Positions 22,549-34,728 are shown, numbered from the stretch's first letter. The stretch: DNA of 64,000 nt from Margaritifera margaritifera (GCA_029931535.1 JAQPZY010001670.1:1674001-1738000); one strand, 5' to 3'. Translations and numbers: made by a program. The notes: a model not told the origin generated them from the sequence alone.

Positions 22549-23930
22549 TTGCAATATGCAAAGGTTACACCTATCTTTAAAAAAGGAGAAAATGAGGATT
22601 CAGGGAACTGCAGACCAATATCCATTCTTCCTATATTGTCAAAATTATTTGAAAAGCATGTAGCTAAATGGGTCTATGAATTTTTTAAAACTTGCTTTCT
22701 TTTTTATAAGGCACAATCAGAATTTAGAAAGTATCACTCATGCCAGACAGAACTCACCAAACTAATAAATCTTTGGTTACAAGAAATGGATAATGGTTCT
22801 TTGACTGGAATTGTTTTTCTTGACTTCAAGAAAGCCTTTGATCTAGTTGATCATGAAATTCTACTGCAAAAGTTGAACTGTTACAGGTTTGATAATTCTT
22901 CTTTAAACTGGTTTAGATCATACCTACAGGTCTCAACAAGTCATCATTGGCAATATTAGCTCACAAACTTGCACTATTCATTCAGGGGTCACTCAACGCT
23001 TTGTTTTAAGCCCTCTGCTGTTTCTTATTTATGTAAATGATCTTCTATTAAGTACTGAGTTCACAAATACAGATTTGTTTGCAGATAATGTAGCCTTGTA
23101 TACCGGTACATCTAGTTCTGATATTGAAGTTATCCAAACAAGATTAGACTCAGACCTTATTAGAGTTCAAAGCAAAATAAAATTGTAATTAATGAAGGTA
23201 AAACAAAATGTGTGATTTTGGGGACATCACAAAAACTACATAAATTAGGGAACCCAACATTTTTTCTCACAATTAATAATCATCATTTAGAAAATGTCAG
23301 ACATGAAAAACCTGTTGGTGTGTCTGTAGATAATAATTTACAATGGGGTGACCATATTGACAAGCTTTGTAAAGCACTGTCATCCAAAATTGCTCTACTA
23401 AGCAGAATCAAGAAATATTTACCTACGGAAACTCTCATTCTATACCACAGTACATATATTCATCCAGCAATGGATTATTGTTCAGTTGTATGATGAAAAA
23501 GTGCTAAATCTCAGTTTGATATAATTTATAAACTTCAGAAAAGGGCAGCACACATTATTTTACCTGTGTATAATAGTTATTACATTATTCATCAAAAGCA
23601 TTGTTTACAGAACTAAAATGTCTTGCAATATATGAAAGGATTGAATTTCACATTAGGCAGCTCTTGTTTATAAATGTCTGCAAGGAGCTGCATCAGAGTA
23701 TCTTCAGGATTTATTCAGGCCTTATTCAACACTTTACCACTTGAGATCAATACTACATGGAAACCGTCATCCACCAAAACCAAGATCAGAACAATTTAAG
23801 AAAAGTTTCCAATACAATGGTACAGTTTTGCAAAACAATCTTCCACTGCATTTAAAATCTGCAGAAAAAATTACAGTATTTAAGAAGAGATATCATGAGT
23901 CTATATGTGTTACTAATAGATTATAATATA
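22549..23930 (+). pseudogene. LINE reverse transcriptase remnant (copy L2)
   Basis: Motifs in order: VTPIFKKGENEDSGNCRPIS, ILPILSKLFEKHV, a block with FLDFKKAFDLVDHEIL (near 22818), LLFLIYVNDL (near 23020) after a frameshift near 22930-22950, then FADN at 23078-23089. The catalytic dyad is DN, not DD. The C-terminal part continues with VDNNLQWGDHIDKLCKAL and the region around 23490-23700. Stops and frameshifts confirm a dead copy. Confidence 0.85.
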
Positions 23931-24098
23931 ATTTAGTATTTATAATACTAAAACATGCTAAAATAAATAGTAATTACTATTATCTTTGTATGATGTACAT
24001 TGTTATACTTTCTTCATAAGAGGGCCTCAAGGGAGAATAGTCCTTGACTAAATGAGTTACCCTCAAAACATGAGATCGTAGTAGTATTATTATTATAC

Positions 24099-24589
24099 AC
24101 TTTTGAAAGTTCTAGTATTGAGAATTCAGACTAAACTAATAACCAGACTGAAGCCTAACATAAATGTTCGTTTTGCTGTGAATATTCATGCACCACCAAC
24201 AACAGAGATCATACCTTAACGGGGATGGTGGTCATTGATTTACCATCAATCTATGATGTTTTACTGTCACTGCATCAGTCTTGAAGACTCTGTGACAGTG
24301 AACATTTAGAACATGATATAGTTATGGTTTCAAGTTTTTATTGAAACCTTGGATAATTTTCAACAATATTAATTTGACACCAGAATTGTCTTGTACTATT
24401 TTGATGATGAAGACTTTGTCAGGGTGAAGTATCCAAAACAGATTGCTTGTTTTGTCTGAATTAAGGAGCAAAATAATGCTAGATTCAATTTGTCAGAACT
24501 CATAGAAATTGCATTCATCCAGCTGTTCATCCATCCTTTGCCAATTTGTTTTCACAAGATAACATTATTGGGAATTACAGAATTTTAAC
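24099..24589. other. Intron sequence, nothing recognised
   Basis: No gene or known repeat family recognised. A short 'aagactctgtgacagtgaac' stretch resembles the calcium-like phrases of the window-start repeat only weakly. Confidence 0.4.
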
Positions 24590-25390
24590 ATAATTTAGTA
24601 TGGAGCTTTATATTGATAAGAGGTCAAAGGGGTCAATTTCCAGCCTTTCTGTAATCATTTAGTAGAGTTGTGGCCATGGATTGTCTATCCCAATAAATTA
24701 TTTCCATAGCTTAAATTATCTTCCCCAAGAATTGTTGCACTTAAACCAAATTTGGTTTGCCTCACTGCATTGATGAAACCTTGAATGATATTGATTTCTG
24801 GCATTCTATGACATCATTTACTTGAGTTATGCCCTGTGACTGCCAATCCTTCTGAGGCTGGTTTCCGCAGTATATGGTAGCTTTAAATTTATTGGATTTC
24901 AACCAAATGTGATATGGGACTTTATATTGAATCGGCCTTGAATAAGTTTGATTTCCAGCATTCCATAACATCATGTACAAATGTATGCCCCCTGATTGTC
25001 TCTCCTCCTGACTTGGGTTTCCATAACTACCAAAGTTTGTTGGTTTTTAATCAGATTAAGTATAGGGGTGTGTATTAATTTTATTTCCAGCATGTCATGT
25101 ACATGAGTTATGCCCCCTTATTGCCCGTCCTCCTGACTGATGAGATCTTGAATGAATTTAATTTAAGGCATTCCACTTTATCATTTAGAAGATTTATGGT
25201 CCCTGATTGCCCATCCCCCTTTGGTTTCTGCAACTTTACCAAAGAATGTTTGATTTCAACCAGATTTATCATGCACCTTTATACTGAAGAGTCCATAAAT
25301 GAGTTGGATTACCAGCATTCCACATCATCATTTAGAGGAGTTACATCTGCTGATTGCCCATTTTCCTAATATTGGTTTCTCAATACAAGT
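24590..25390. repeat. Diverged tandem intronic repeat family R3, ~150 bp period
   Basis: About five units share 'gttatgccccctgattg', 'ctcctgacttgg', 'tttccagcattcca' and 'tcatttagaggagtt' blocks. The phrase 'ttatgcccc' recurs near 24830, 24985 and 25110. Confidence 0.65.
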
Positions 25391-25556
25391 TCCTCTGTTT
25401 AAGGCTCTGCCAAGCAAATTGTAGTTAGCAGATCCCTTTGTGATGTGTCCTTTACTAATTGCTGTAGTTATCCTAGCAATCAATATAAAATCTTTGTTTA
25501 TAAAAAAACCAACATATATTATTGAAATGGACAATTGTTTTTTGCTTCTGTTGCAG

Positions 25557-25745
25557 TTAATTGTCGCACTATGGGTGGTGTATATTACAAGAATGGCACA
25601 TGTGTACCATGTCCTATTGGCGAGTACAGAGAACCAGATCCAGATTTGAAGATGCAGGATGGCTGTATTCTCTGTGGCTCTGGCACATCCACAATCACGA
25701 CAGGAAGAAAATCACGGTCTGATTGTTTGCCTGCCCCGACAGAGT
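25557..25745 (+). CDS. Host-gene exon 2 in window: ephrin-receptor-like Cys-rich module
   Basis: An internal exon of 189 bases after the acceptor 'tttgcttctgttgcag' and before the donor 'gtaagt' at 25746. Both flanking introns are phase 1, as for exon 1. The cysteine pattern is C-x12-C-x2-C-x17-C-x2-C-x16-C with CPIGEYRE after the third cysteine, so it is the same repeat type as exon 1 with a four-residue longer central loop. An N-x-T site lies in KNGTC. Joining to exon 1 over a 23.8-kb intron completes a Leu codon and keeps frame. I infer an extracellular protein with tandem ephrin-receptor-like repeats. Confidence 0.85.
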
Positions 25746-26100
25746 GTAAGTTCTTTATATCTGCCATCTGATTGGCATGAAAATGTCATAACTCTTGTCT
25801 TAACTCACTTGCTCCTTCAAAATAGCCTCTGGATTGGAAGCACATAGTGGTACTCTTGTCCATGTTTCTTTTTTATATTTCTTTTGTTCAGCAGATTAGG
25901 AGTTAGTACATGAAGTCAGTTTCTGGAAATAGACAAGGACAATTTTGATTTCAGATATTTTACAGCAACATGTGACAGATTTATGCCCCCTTTGTCATAT
26001 GTACTTATAGACAGTCCTATTTACCTTAAAGTTTATCCTAACAGTTGTATCTGCCGTTGAAGGAGCATTCACTTCTTTAGGTACCATATATACTCATGTA
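25746..26100. other. Start of intron 2, nothing recognised
   Basis: AT-rich intron with phrases like 'tttatgccccctttgtc' that resemble a worn R3 unit. Confidence 0.4.
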
Positions 26101-26119
26101 TAAGTCCATACCAATTGCA

Positions 26120-26266
26120 AACTGCATAGACCCAGATCTGCCATCGCATAATGCACCGTCTGATCTTGGTCTATGCAGATTGTAAGGACTAATCAGTAGA
26201 ATAAACAACATAGACCCTGAGCTGCTGGTGCATTATGCAACAACAGATCAGGGTCTATGTTGTTTG
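26120..26266. repeat. Two adjacent related hairpins
   Basis: Hairpin 1 pairs 26122-26138 ('ctgcatagacccagatc') with 26162-26178, with one mismatch. Hairpin 2 pairs 26204-26220 ('aacaacatagaccctga') with 26248-26264, perfectly. Both loops contain 'gcataatgca' or 'gcattatgca', so the two hairpins are related copies. Confidence 0.8.
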
Positions 26267-27090
26267 CATTTGGACCTGGGTTATACGCAAGTAAATACAG
26301 TAACTGTCTTATTTCTGCTATTTTCTAAGCTTCTATCACACTGGATTAATTTACATTGAAGAGGTTTTCAGGTCTCTCTCTCAGTAGCATGGATATTATA
26401 AAATCAACAAAGATGGTAATACATTTAACCTTCTTCTACCATCTACCCTTAAAATGAGACAATATCCTGTTAAGAAGCAGACTTTTCATTTATCTTATAA
26501 AAGTTGCAAACAGGACAAAATCCTAATAAGACCCTTTTTATATTGTTTAGATGATCTTGTAAAAGTATTAAAAAAAGAAAATTTACCCCTGCATTGAAAC
26601 GAAACCATAAACTCACCAGTTTGGAACGTTCAAAATACAGAGATTTTGAAAAAATCCAAATCACTGGAAATCATAATAAAACTAGATTTGTGTTTGTAAA
26701 ACATGTATGCTCCCACTGCAGTTCAATAAAAGTACAAGGTCCAAAAGAATTTTAAAAAGTATACAAATTGGATAAATTTTGTACGTGGTATGAAAATCTA
26801 ATCACATAATCTACATGCCTACCAAATTTAATTTGTTTAGATCTTGTAATTTGTGCACAATCAGGCTACCAGGCTTCCCATAACAGACAGATAGACGTAT
26901 GGCTCATTGGATGCTTTGACATATGGACAAACAGGATGAAATCTAGATGCACTTGATGCAAGCAGTGAGGGTATAAAAATAGTCGTTTTTTTATCATGCC
27001 ATAATGTCCAAAAATTTTAATAACAACAAGAGCTTATAAAATCCACACCAGGAAAGGCAGCAAGTAGTTCAGGTTGTTAATAGTTAAACT
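26267..27090. other. Intron sequence, nothing recognised
   Basis: No gene supported. Contains 'caggcttcccataacagaca', a phrase typical of dispersed intronic repeats. Confidence 0.4.
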
Positions 27091-27094
27091 TTTT

Positions 27095-27415
27095 ACACAA
27101 ATTATGCTGATCTGGCATCAGATATGGCTATCACCACTTGAAATATAAAAACCCTTAAAATTGGTTCACAAAAACCATTCAGAAGAATTTGAGCAAATTT
27201 GACAGAGAGCACCGAGGCATGAAGGCCTTTCAAGTTTGACAAAGAGCATCTAGACATGAAGGTCTTTCAAGTTTGGCAAAGAGCATCTAGGTGTGCAGGT
27301 CTTCCAAGTTTGACAAATAGCATCTATGAAGGTCTTTCAAGTTTGACAGAGAGCATCTAGTCATGAAGGTCTTCAAGTTTCTACAAATGATACTGATTCT
27401 AAATCAGTTATGGCC
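27095..27415. repeat. Intronic repeat family R1 with an internal 36-bp duplication
   Basis: Within an R1 unit the block 'gaaggtctttcaagtttgac' plus 'aaagagcatctagacat' is repeated about five times between 27220 and 27380. This is a young local expansion inside an old repeat. Confidence 0.7.
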
Positions 27416-27428
27416 ACTACAGCAAAAA

Positions 27429-27480
27429 CTGTCCTGAGAGACCACCCCTTCTGCCAACAAAAAGTGGTCTCTCAAGACAG
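27429..27480. repeat. Hairpin, 17-bp arms
   Basis: 27429-27445 ('ctgtcctgagagaccac') pairs with 27464-27480 ('gtggtctctcaagacag') with one mismatch over an 18-base loop. The sequence resembles termini of small DNA transposons, but no transposase is near. Confidence 0.65.
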
Positions 27481-27909
27481 GTGGTCTTCTTTCATAACAG
27501 GTCTTTGAAGAAGGGTCAGTTTTCAAAGTTGAAATTCATCTGTGTGTAAGTGGGAAAATACCCATCATTACTGTACATATATTTTGTTCTTTAGTAATAG
27601 TTCTTGTTAAAATATTACATGCATTCATATCAAAAAGTATATAGCACTGAAAATACATCAATCATAAACATTATCATTTTTATTTTAAGTTCACATGGTG
27701 TCTGTGGGCATTATGGCATATGAAATGCAAAGTTGACTATAGGATAACACTTACTTATTCTGTCCATAAATTGTAAAGTTAGCTACCATAACACTTAAGA
27801 AATGTATCTACAGCCAAAAGCCAAAATCTAAGTCATCCACAATATAAATAATAAATGGATCAACTTGGTAAACAAAGGATTAAAAAATGCACTAAGGTGA
27901 ATAGATGAT

Positions 27910-29655
27910 GAGCCAACAGATCATATCAGCAATTGTTACTTCTGCATGGTGCCTCCAGTTGGGAAAGGTGTGTCAAAGAAGAACAAGTGGACTGTGCATT
28001 ATCCAGACATTCCATCAGCTATATGCCCAGTACCCCAAAGAGAAGGACTGCTGGTTCCTGATGCACCAGAATCATTCTCACTTGAGTCAGATGAGGAAGA
28101 GGAAGAGGATGAAACTTCTAGTCCTGAACCATCAATGTCACATGACCCATATTTTCTCCCATCCGCCTCCTCTGAACCACACCTTATAACACAAGGTGAA
28201 CTGAATGACCTTGTCAGGGATTTGGAACTACCCAAGAGTAAGGCAGAGCTGTTGGGCTCCAGACTACAGCAGTGGAATCTCCTGGCAGGTGATGTTAGGG
28301 TTTCCATGTTCCGTGACCGTCAAAAGGATCTTGTCCCATTCTTCTTCATGGAAGGTGATCTTGTAGCCTGCAACAACATCGATGGTGTGATGGCAGCCCT
28401 CAACATTGTTCATGATCCAGATGAGTGGAGACTGTTCATTGATTCATAGAAGACGAGTCTTAAAGCTGTTTTGCTGCATAATGGCAATGTTTTGCCATCA
28501 ATTCTAGTTGGTCAAGCAGTCCATATGAAGGAAACCTATGAAAACATGAAACAACTTTTGAGGTGCATAAACTATGACCAACATTAGTGGCAGCTTTGTG
28601 GCGATTTCAAGGTTCTTGCTCTCTTGCTTGGTCTGCAAACTGGATACACAAAGTACTGCTGTTTTCTCTGAGAATGGGATAGTCGTGTGAGAGATTCCCA
28701 CTACATCAAGTGAGATTGGCCACTCCGACAGTCATTGGAGCCTGGGATGAAAAGTGTTCAGCATCCACCACTTGTTGAATCCAGGAAGATTTTGTTACCA
28801 CCCTTGCACATCAAGCTGGGTCTGATAAAGAACTTTGTCAAGACCATGGACAAAACACAAGCAGCTTTCAAGTACCTCCATGGAAAATTTCCAAAGTTAA
28901 GTGAAGCTAAGATAAAAGAAGGTGTTTTTGTTGGTCCTCAGATTCGTGAACTTCTTCGAGATGATGCATTTCACCGAGCACTCGGAAACAACAAGGCAGA
29001 CAACTGCAGGGAGTTGGTGGAAAACCTCAAGGCATACAAAAGCCTTGGTTGCAACATGTCACTAAAGATACATTTTGTGCACTCTCATCTAGATTTTTTT
29101 CCACCGAACTGTGGAGCAGTGAGCGACAAGCACAGCAAGCGATTTCACCAGGACATTGCAACAATGGAGAAATGCTATCGGGGCAAATGGAGCCCATAAA
29201 TGCTTGCAGACTATTGCTGGACAGTGACAAGAGATGCTCCATTTAGTGAATACAAGAGACAAGCCAAGAAGCGCCAAGTAGACACTGAATAAGGACTAAA
29301 CTTTGTACTTATATATACATAATAGTTTTTGGACTTTTGTTTCAATATATTTTTTATTTATATAAACCTTTTGCTGTTTTTTAAATTGTTACATAAACAG
29401 GACAGGTGAAATATTATCATGTAAAGCAATCATAAACACTGAAAAGACCTAGGTTTACATTTTATGATTAAAAGTCTGCTATGTACACAATATACATAGA
29501 CGTAAAATGTAAAAACTTAGATATCTTGGAAACAGTATCCAATCAGTTGTTTTAATTGTCATATTTGAATTCAGCACATCAAAATCCCTAATAAATAGCA
29601 CATTTTATCTCTGAAGCAGACGACTTCTAAAAAATTGTAGACCAGTGTAATTTGT
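27910..29655 (+). pseudogene. Unknown multi-zinc-finger-like gene family, copy 1 (5' truncated)
   Basis: I recognise this as a family of unannotated proteins found in many copies in several invertebrate genomes, probably mobile-element-borne. Its function is unknown to me. The copy starts abruptly at 27910 and lacks the N-terminal cysteine region seen in copy 2. Frame 1 (27946-28446) includes CYFCMVPP just before it, an acidic run of Glu/Asp near 28090, and ends WRLFIDS at a TAG (28447-28449). The frame continues after it (KTSLKAVLLHNG) with further stops near 28585, 28668 and 28710. The C-terminal part (28735-29199) has LLPPLHIKLGLIKNF, IKEGVFVGPQIRELL and SHLDFFPPNCG. A deletion of 57 bases near 28985 relative to copy 2 removes about 19 residues. 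The 3' non-coding part is conserved with copy 2 to about 29650. Confidence 0.75.
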
Positions 29656-29903
29656 GGAGAAAACTTGACATTATGATTGTTGTTTTGGCCAAAGGTAAGG
29701 AATTCAAGGTGCTGGAATTGGAGGAATGGATTCACCATTTATTTTGAACCTTAATTGTTACTGACTGTGTATAGGTACTTACTGCATGTGTAGATTTGTT
29801 GATAGTCAACATGATTGTATAGAAGTTTGTTACCTTTAATGAACATGGTATCCATTGTGGATGGGATGTCTATATTAAAAACAAATGATACTAGGATTCC
29901 TAA

Positions 29904-31650
29904 TAAGCATGCCAATGAGATGACATCTCTGTTCTTGCATCCACATTTCTTATTCATGCTAATAAGCATGCCCATGGGATGGCATCTCTGTTCTTGCATC
30001 CACATTTCTTATTCATGCTAATAAGCATGCCCATGAGATGACATCTCTGTCCTTGCATCCACATTTTTTATTCATGCTAATAAGCATGCCCATGAGATGC
30101 CATCTCTGTCCTTGCATCCACATTTCTTATTCATGCTAATAAGCATGCCCATGGGATGGCATCTCTGTTCTTGCATCCACATTTCTTATTCATGCTAATA
30201 AACATGCACATGAGATGACATCTCTGTCCTTGCATCCACATTTCTTATTCATGCTAATAAGCATGCCCTTGTGATGACATCTCTGTTCTTGCATCCACAT
30301 TTCTTATTCATGCTAATAAGCATGCCCATGATATGGCATCTCTGTCCTTGCATCCGCATTTCTTGTTCATGCTAATAAGCATGCACATGAGATGCCATAT
30401 CTGTCCTTGCATCCACATCTTATTCATGCTAATAGGCATGCCCATGAGATGACATTTCTGTCTTTGCATCTACATTTCTTATTCATGCTAATAAGCATGC
30501 CCATGGGATGGCATCTCTGTCCTTGCATATTCATTTCTTATTCATTCTAAAAAGCATGCCCATGAGATGACATCTCTGTCCTTGCATCCACATCTTAATC
30601 ATACCAATAAGCATGCCCATGAGATGACATCTCTGTCTTTGCATCTACATTTCTTATTCATGCTAATAAGCATGCCCATGAGATGACATCTCTGTCCTTG
30701 CATCCACATCTTATTCATACCAATAAGCATGCCCATGAGATGACATCTCTGTCCTTCCATCCACATTTCATATTCATGCTAATAAGCATGCCCAAGGGAT
30801 GACATCTCTGTCCTTGCATCCACATCTTATTCATCCTAATAAACATGCCCATGAGATGACATCTCTGTCCTTTCATCCACATCTTATTCATACCAATAAG
30901 CATGCCCATGAGATGACATCTCTGTCCTTCCATCCACATTTCATATTCATGCTAATAAGCATGCCCAAGGGATGACATCTCTGTCCTTGCATCCACATCT
31001 TATTCATCCTAATAAACATGCCCATGAGATGACATCTCTGTCCTTTCATCCACATCTTATTCATGCTAATAAGCATGCCCATGAGATGACATCTCTGTCC
31101 TTGCATCCACATCTTATTCATGCTAATTAGCATGCCCAAGGGATGACATCTCTGTCCTTGCATCCACATCTTATTCATGCTAATAAACATGCCCATGAGA
31201 TGACATCTCTGTCCTTTCATCCACATCTTATTCATGCTAATAAGCATGCCTTTGTGATGACATCTCTGTCCTTGCATCCATCCACATTTCTTATTCATGC
31301 TAATAAGCATGCCCATGAGATGACATCTCTGTCCTTGCATCCACATCTTATTCATGCTAATAAACATGCCCATGAGATGACATCTCTGTCCTTGCATATT
31401 CATTTCTTATTCATGCTAATAAGCATGCCCATGAGATGACATCTCTGTCCTTGCATATTCATTTCTTATTCATGGTAATAAGCATGCCCATGAGATGACA
31501 TCTCTGTCCTTGCATCCACATTTCTTATTCATGCTAATAAGCATCCTCATGGGATGGCATCTCTGTCCTTGCATCCACATTTCTTATTCATGCTAATAAG
31601 CATGCCCATGAGATGACATCTCTGTCCTTGCATCCACATTTCTTATTCAA
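29904..31650. repeat. Satellite-like tandem array, 57-59 bp unit, about 30 copies
   Basis: The unit runs 'aataagcatgcccatgagat', 'gacatctctgtccttgcatc', 'cacatttcttattcatgct'. Two length variants differ by the 'tt' in 'catttctt' versus 'catctt'. Each unit has the palindrome GCATGC. The 57-bp variant keeps a frame open on both strands: the minus strand reads MNKMWMQGQRCHLMGMLIS-type repeats for up to 171 residues. The open frames follow from period and composition and are not evidence of a gene. Confidence 0.95.
30716..31061. repeat. Higher-order repeat inside the tandem array, 173 bp x2
   Basis: Three consecutive variant units ('cataccaataagc', 'ttccatccacatttcatatt', 'cattcatcctaataaac'-type) are repeated as a block. 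The block starts at 30716 and again at 30889. Both copies look identical by eye. Confidence 0.85.
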
Positions 31651-31784
31651 TTTTCAGTCAGTTTTGCTGTGAAGTTTTATCTCAACAAGAGTTTTGATGA
31701 TTTTGCTAATTGGCATATTTGAGTTGGATTTTTAAGAGTTATTGCTTTTGATCAACTTGGAATAGAATCCTGATAGTTTGTGAA
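31651..31784. repeat. Diverged intronic repeat, related to 32510-32740
   Basis: 'tttgctgtgaagttttatct' here resembles 'tttgctatgaagcttcatcc' near 32518. 'aacttggaatagaatcctga' here resembles 'gacttagaatagacatccta' near 32610. The array and LINE tail appear to interrupt this repeat block. Confidence 0.55.
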
Positions 31785-32092
31785 CTTATTATTTTTTCAT
31801 TGTATATACTTAGTTTGAGCATGTTCTTGTACAATTTTCTGTTTATTATTTCCATTTTTAAAGTTAGTTTATTAATGGCTTGGGATTTTTACTTTAGAAA
31901 GAAATAAGAGTTGTATGTACTTTTCTTTATTGTGTGTGCAACTATATGCTATGTATGTAAATATGCAAATAATAAAGGGTCACAAGGAGGATTAGTTCCA
32001 TGCAACTAATAAGCATGCCTTTGTGATGACCCTGTCACCTTCTTTAAATAAAGTCATCATCACTATTATTATTATTATTATTATTATTATTA
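31785..32092 (+). mobile_element. LINE 3' untranslated tail (copy L4) with array-like insert
   Basis: No coding part remains. It aligns with the 3' end of copy L3 (38320-38580): 'gagcatgttcttgtacaa', 'tttctttattgtgtgtgcaa', 'atgtaaatatgcaaataata' and 'gattagttccatgcaacta' recur. It ends in an ATT microsatellite (about 32060-32092). Bases 32006-32030 are identical to part of the neighbouring tandem array and have no counterpart in L3. Confidence 0.8.
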
Positions 32093-32109
32093 TGTATTCA
32101 CACTTTTTC

Positions 32110-32420
32110 ACAACTTTTCAAAAATTGATGAACAGTGTTGGACCAGATTACATAGAAATTATCTGGTATAAAGACATTTCAGTTTGGCATGAATGATGCC
32201 CAGTTCAGTGTGGCCATTGTTACTAAAACTCGAAAAACCTGTAAAGACCTTTTCAAATCTAGTCAGTAGAAGTTGACCATATTTCACAGAAGGCATTCAG
32301 GCATTAGGCCTTCAAGTTCACACAAATGATGCTAATCTGCTGTCTATTATGCCTGCATTACTAGCAAAATATAAACTCTATCATGACAGAAAGCATCATA
32401 CATAGTCAAATTTCTTGGCC
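32110..32420. repeat. Intronic repeat family R1
   Basis: Two to three R1 units ('gaaggcattcaggcattagg', 'acacaaatgatgctaatctg'). They are followed by 'cagccatgtaagcaatttca' and 'ggacctcctgttttctg', which looks like the family's 3' end. Confidence 0.65.
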
Positions 32421-34461
32421 AACTGCAATTGTATTTGGCTTTTATGTACTGATATATGGCAGCCATGTAAGCAATTTCACTCCGACTTGGACCTCCTGTT
32501 TTCTGTTTTCAACTAATTTGCTATGAAGCTTCATCCTATCAAGGTCTCAGATAAGATAAATGATGATCAGATTTTTTTATGATATTTTACAAAGTTATGA
32601 CTCATCATTGACTTAGAATAGACATCCTACTGACTTGTGAACACTGTGGCATTCACATTTTTTGTTTTATTTCAACCAATTTGCTGCAAAGTTATTTCAG
32701 CCATATTTGACAGAGTTCTGTCCTTTAAAATATATCGATGGCATGTGAAAACTCAAGCATTTCCTTTCTTTCTTTTTTTTAATTTAATTACCATATTTTT
32801 CAGCATACAAGTCAATACTTTTTGACCTGGAAGTCAGGGCTTCATGTTGTATATGGATTATGTCAATAAATTGCTTTAAGTACTAGTACATGTAATACTC
32901 TGATTTTGAGATGCAATCAGCAAAATGGAAAACAGGTAACATAGCTGTACCAATTTTTGTTCAGTTATCATGTCAATAAATTGTTATAAACTAATATGAC
33001 TGCTTTTATATTATAATTTGTATCATTATTTTGTATGCATTTGTACGTGCTTGTATTTTCTGATTTCTCTGACATGAAATAAAAGAAAACGAAGAGTTCA
33101 AAATTCATGGGCTGCATAGTACTTACGGTCTGTACTCTATAGTGTACTGAATTTATGCAAAAGCATATCATTTGTTCCTAATAAAAAGAAGAAAAAAATA
33201 TATGAACGGATTTTGCTTTATTCATATTTTTTTTTACCATACCTCATTCTTCCTGATCACATTTTAACCATATGTCCATTGATATTTGATTTACCAGTAT
33301 TTTATTTGATGCACTCGAGCAATTATTGGTAAATCTTTTTCATTTATATAATTGATCCTACAAAGGGATGTAATCCATGGACTAGAATGATTAATGAATA
33401 TTTATCAAATATCATAGTTTAAGCACATAACTAATCATATATTCACAATACTGTCATATATTCACTAAAGAATGCCCATAATATAGGTTAAAATTCAGAA
33501 TAAAGATGGACTAATCATAAGATCATCAGTGAGCCATTTTTAGTTTTGCATTTCAGCTTAAAGTAAAATGTAATGTCAACACATTACCCGTATTCATTCT
33601 TAACAAGCTTTTATCTTGGTGTCTCTCTTTGATTATAATTGATGGATTGGTCTTTGGTTTCTGACAACACTCCAGGCCAGTTCACTGTTGAAACTCTGAT
33701 ATTGGCTTTGGGTAATAGGCAATACCGGTAGCCCAATTGTTTTCTATCATAAATCCACATCAGTTACCAGTTTTATGATCTCAAGTGGATTGGGAACCAC
33801 AAGAAAGGATGCAATACTAGTACCAGTAATTTATCTGTAGGTGTGTACCATTTTATCCAGTCACAGAATAACTTGCCTCCATGTTGAACTAAATGTGAAT
33901 CCCGTATGTCAGTGAATTTGAAACCACACAAAACATCAACTAGAGATATCAAAAATGAAAATTTGGATAAAATTTTGCATTTACACATGCTGAAATATCT
34001 CAGTATCACCTAAAAGTGTATACAACAGACATACTTGTGGAGTTTGGCTCGTTAGTTCTAAGCAACGAAGTACACTGCAAATGAAACTGGGGAAAAGCAT
34101 GTTAGCATCATTGACTGCAATTTCCCAATTAATCTGGAATAGCATACACTGATACCATTAATATTCATGAAACTTGAAGTTACTAGCAAAAAAGACAAAG
34201 CCAAGGTGTTTTTCTGGCTTTGTCTTATGCTCCACATTGACTTAAATATGGCTGAAGGGTGGAAAATTTACAAAATAAGCAAATTCAACTTATACTCCAC
34301 ATCAAATTATTGGCAGAAAAATATGATATATTAGCCATGAAGTTCCATATTAGCAAGATCATGGTAAATATCAATTTCAAGACAAAGTTTGACTACAGTT
34401 GTTGCATATTTCATGATACACCCAGTTCCTACTACTCCAACCTTTTGGTGGTGGGCAGTAG
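32421..34461. other. Intron sequence with diverged repeats, no gene
   Basis: 32510-32740 holds two worn units of the repeat also seen at 31651. The rest up to 34461 has no recognisable gene, RNA or mobile element. A 78-residue open frame on the minus strand at 33773-34009 has no motif I know. Confidence 0.4.
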
Positions 34462-34660
34462 AGGACAATGGGCCACCATCCAAGCATACTTTACATGTGA
34501 TGAAGGGGGCAGTGGGGCATTATTGGAGTATTCCGGAGACTGAGCATGTATAAACTAGCATTTTCACCCAGGCACTGGCTTGAGAGGCACTCTTGAAAGA
34601 GAAATAAAATCACTTGACATGTGCCATATAAAAGAACTGTTTCCACTCAATGTGTTATAT
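34462..34660 (-). repeat. 3'-side terminal inverted repeat of element B
   Basis: Outer part 'ccaccatccaagcatacttt' and inner part 'actagcattttcacccagg' match the right terminus of element A in reverse orientation, with more divergence. Confidence 0.75.
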
Positions 34661-34728
34661 TTTAAAACCTGGGTTTTTTTGTCTAACAAGAAATGACAGT
34701 ATGGTGGGAAACCTTGTCAGTAGGAGGG

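Larger units (their letters stand above)
20958..24098 (+). mobile_element. Longest LINE copy (L2): endonuclease and reverse transcriptase remnants
   Basis: The most complete LINE in the window. An apurinic-endonuclease-like part (about 21140-21790) comes first, then the reverse transcriptase (about 22549-23930). The 3' untranslated region has 'gagggcctcaagggagaata' and 'tgagttaccctc', and the copy ends in a short ATT run near 24085-24097. Layout and 3' blocks match copies L1, L3 and L4. Multiple stops and frameshifts make it inactive. Confidence 0.85.

Noticed and set aside
30888..31403. 171-residue minus-strand open frame with MNKMWMQGQRCH-type repeats
   Set aside because: The frame stays open only because most units are 57 bp. 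The opposite strand is open too and no start context or conservation is visible.
29904..31650. Regularly spaced ~58-bp repeats considered as a CRISPR array
   Set aside because: Whole units repeat with no unique spacers and no cas genes, and the window is an animal genome. It is a satellite-like array.
33773..34009. 78-residue minus-strand open frame
   Set aside because: No motif, no splice context and no second copy. Not distinguishable from chance in AT-rich intron.
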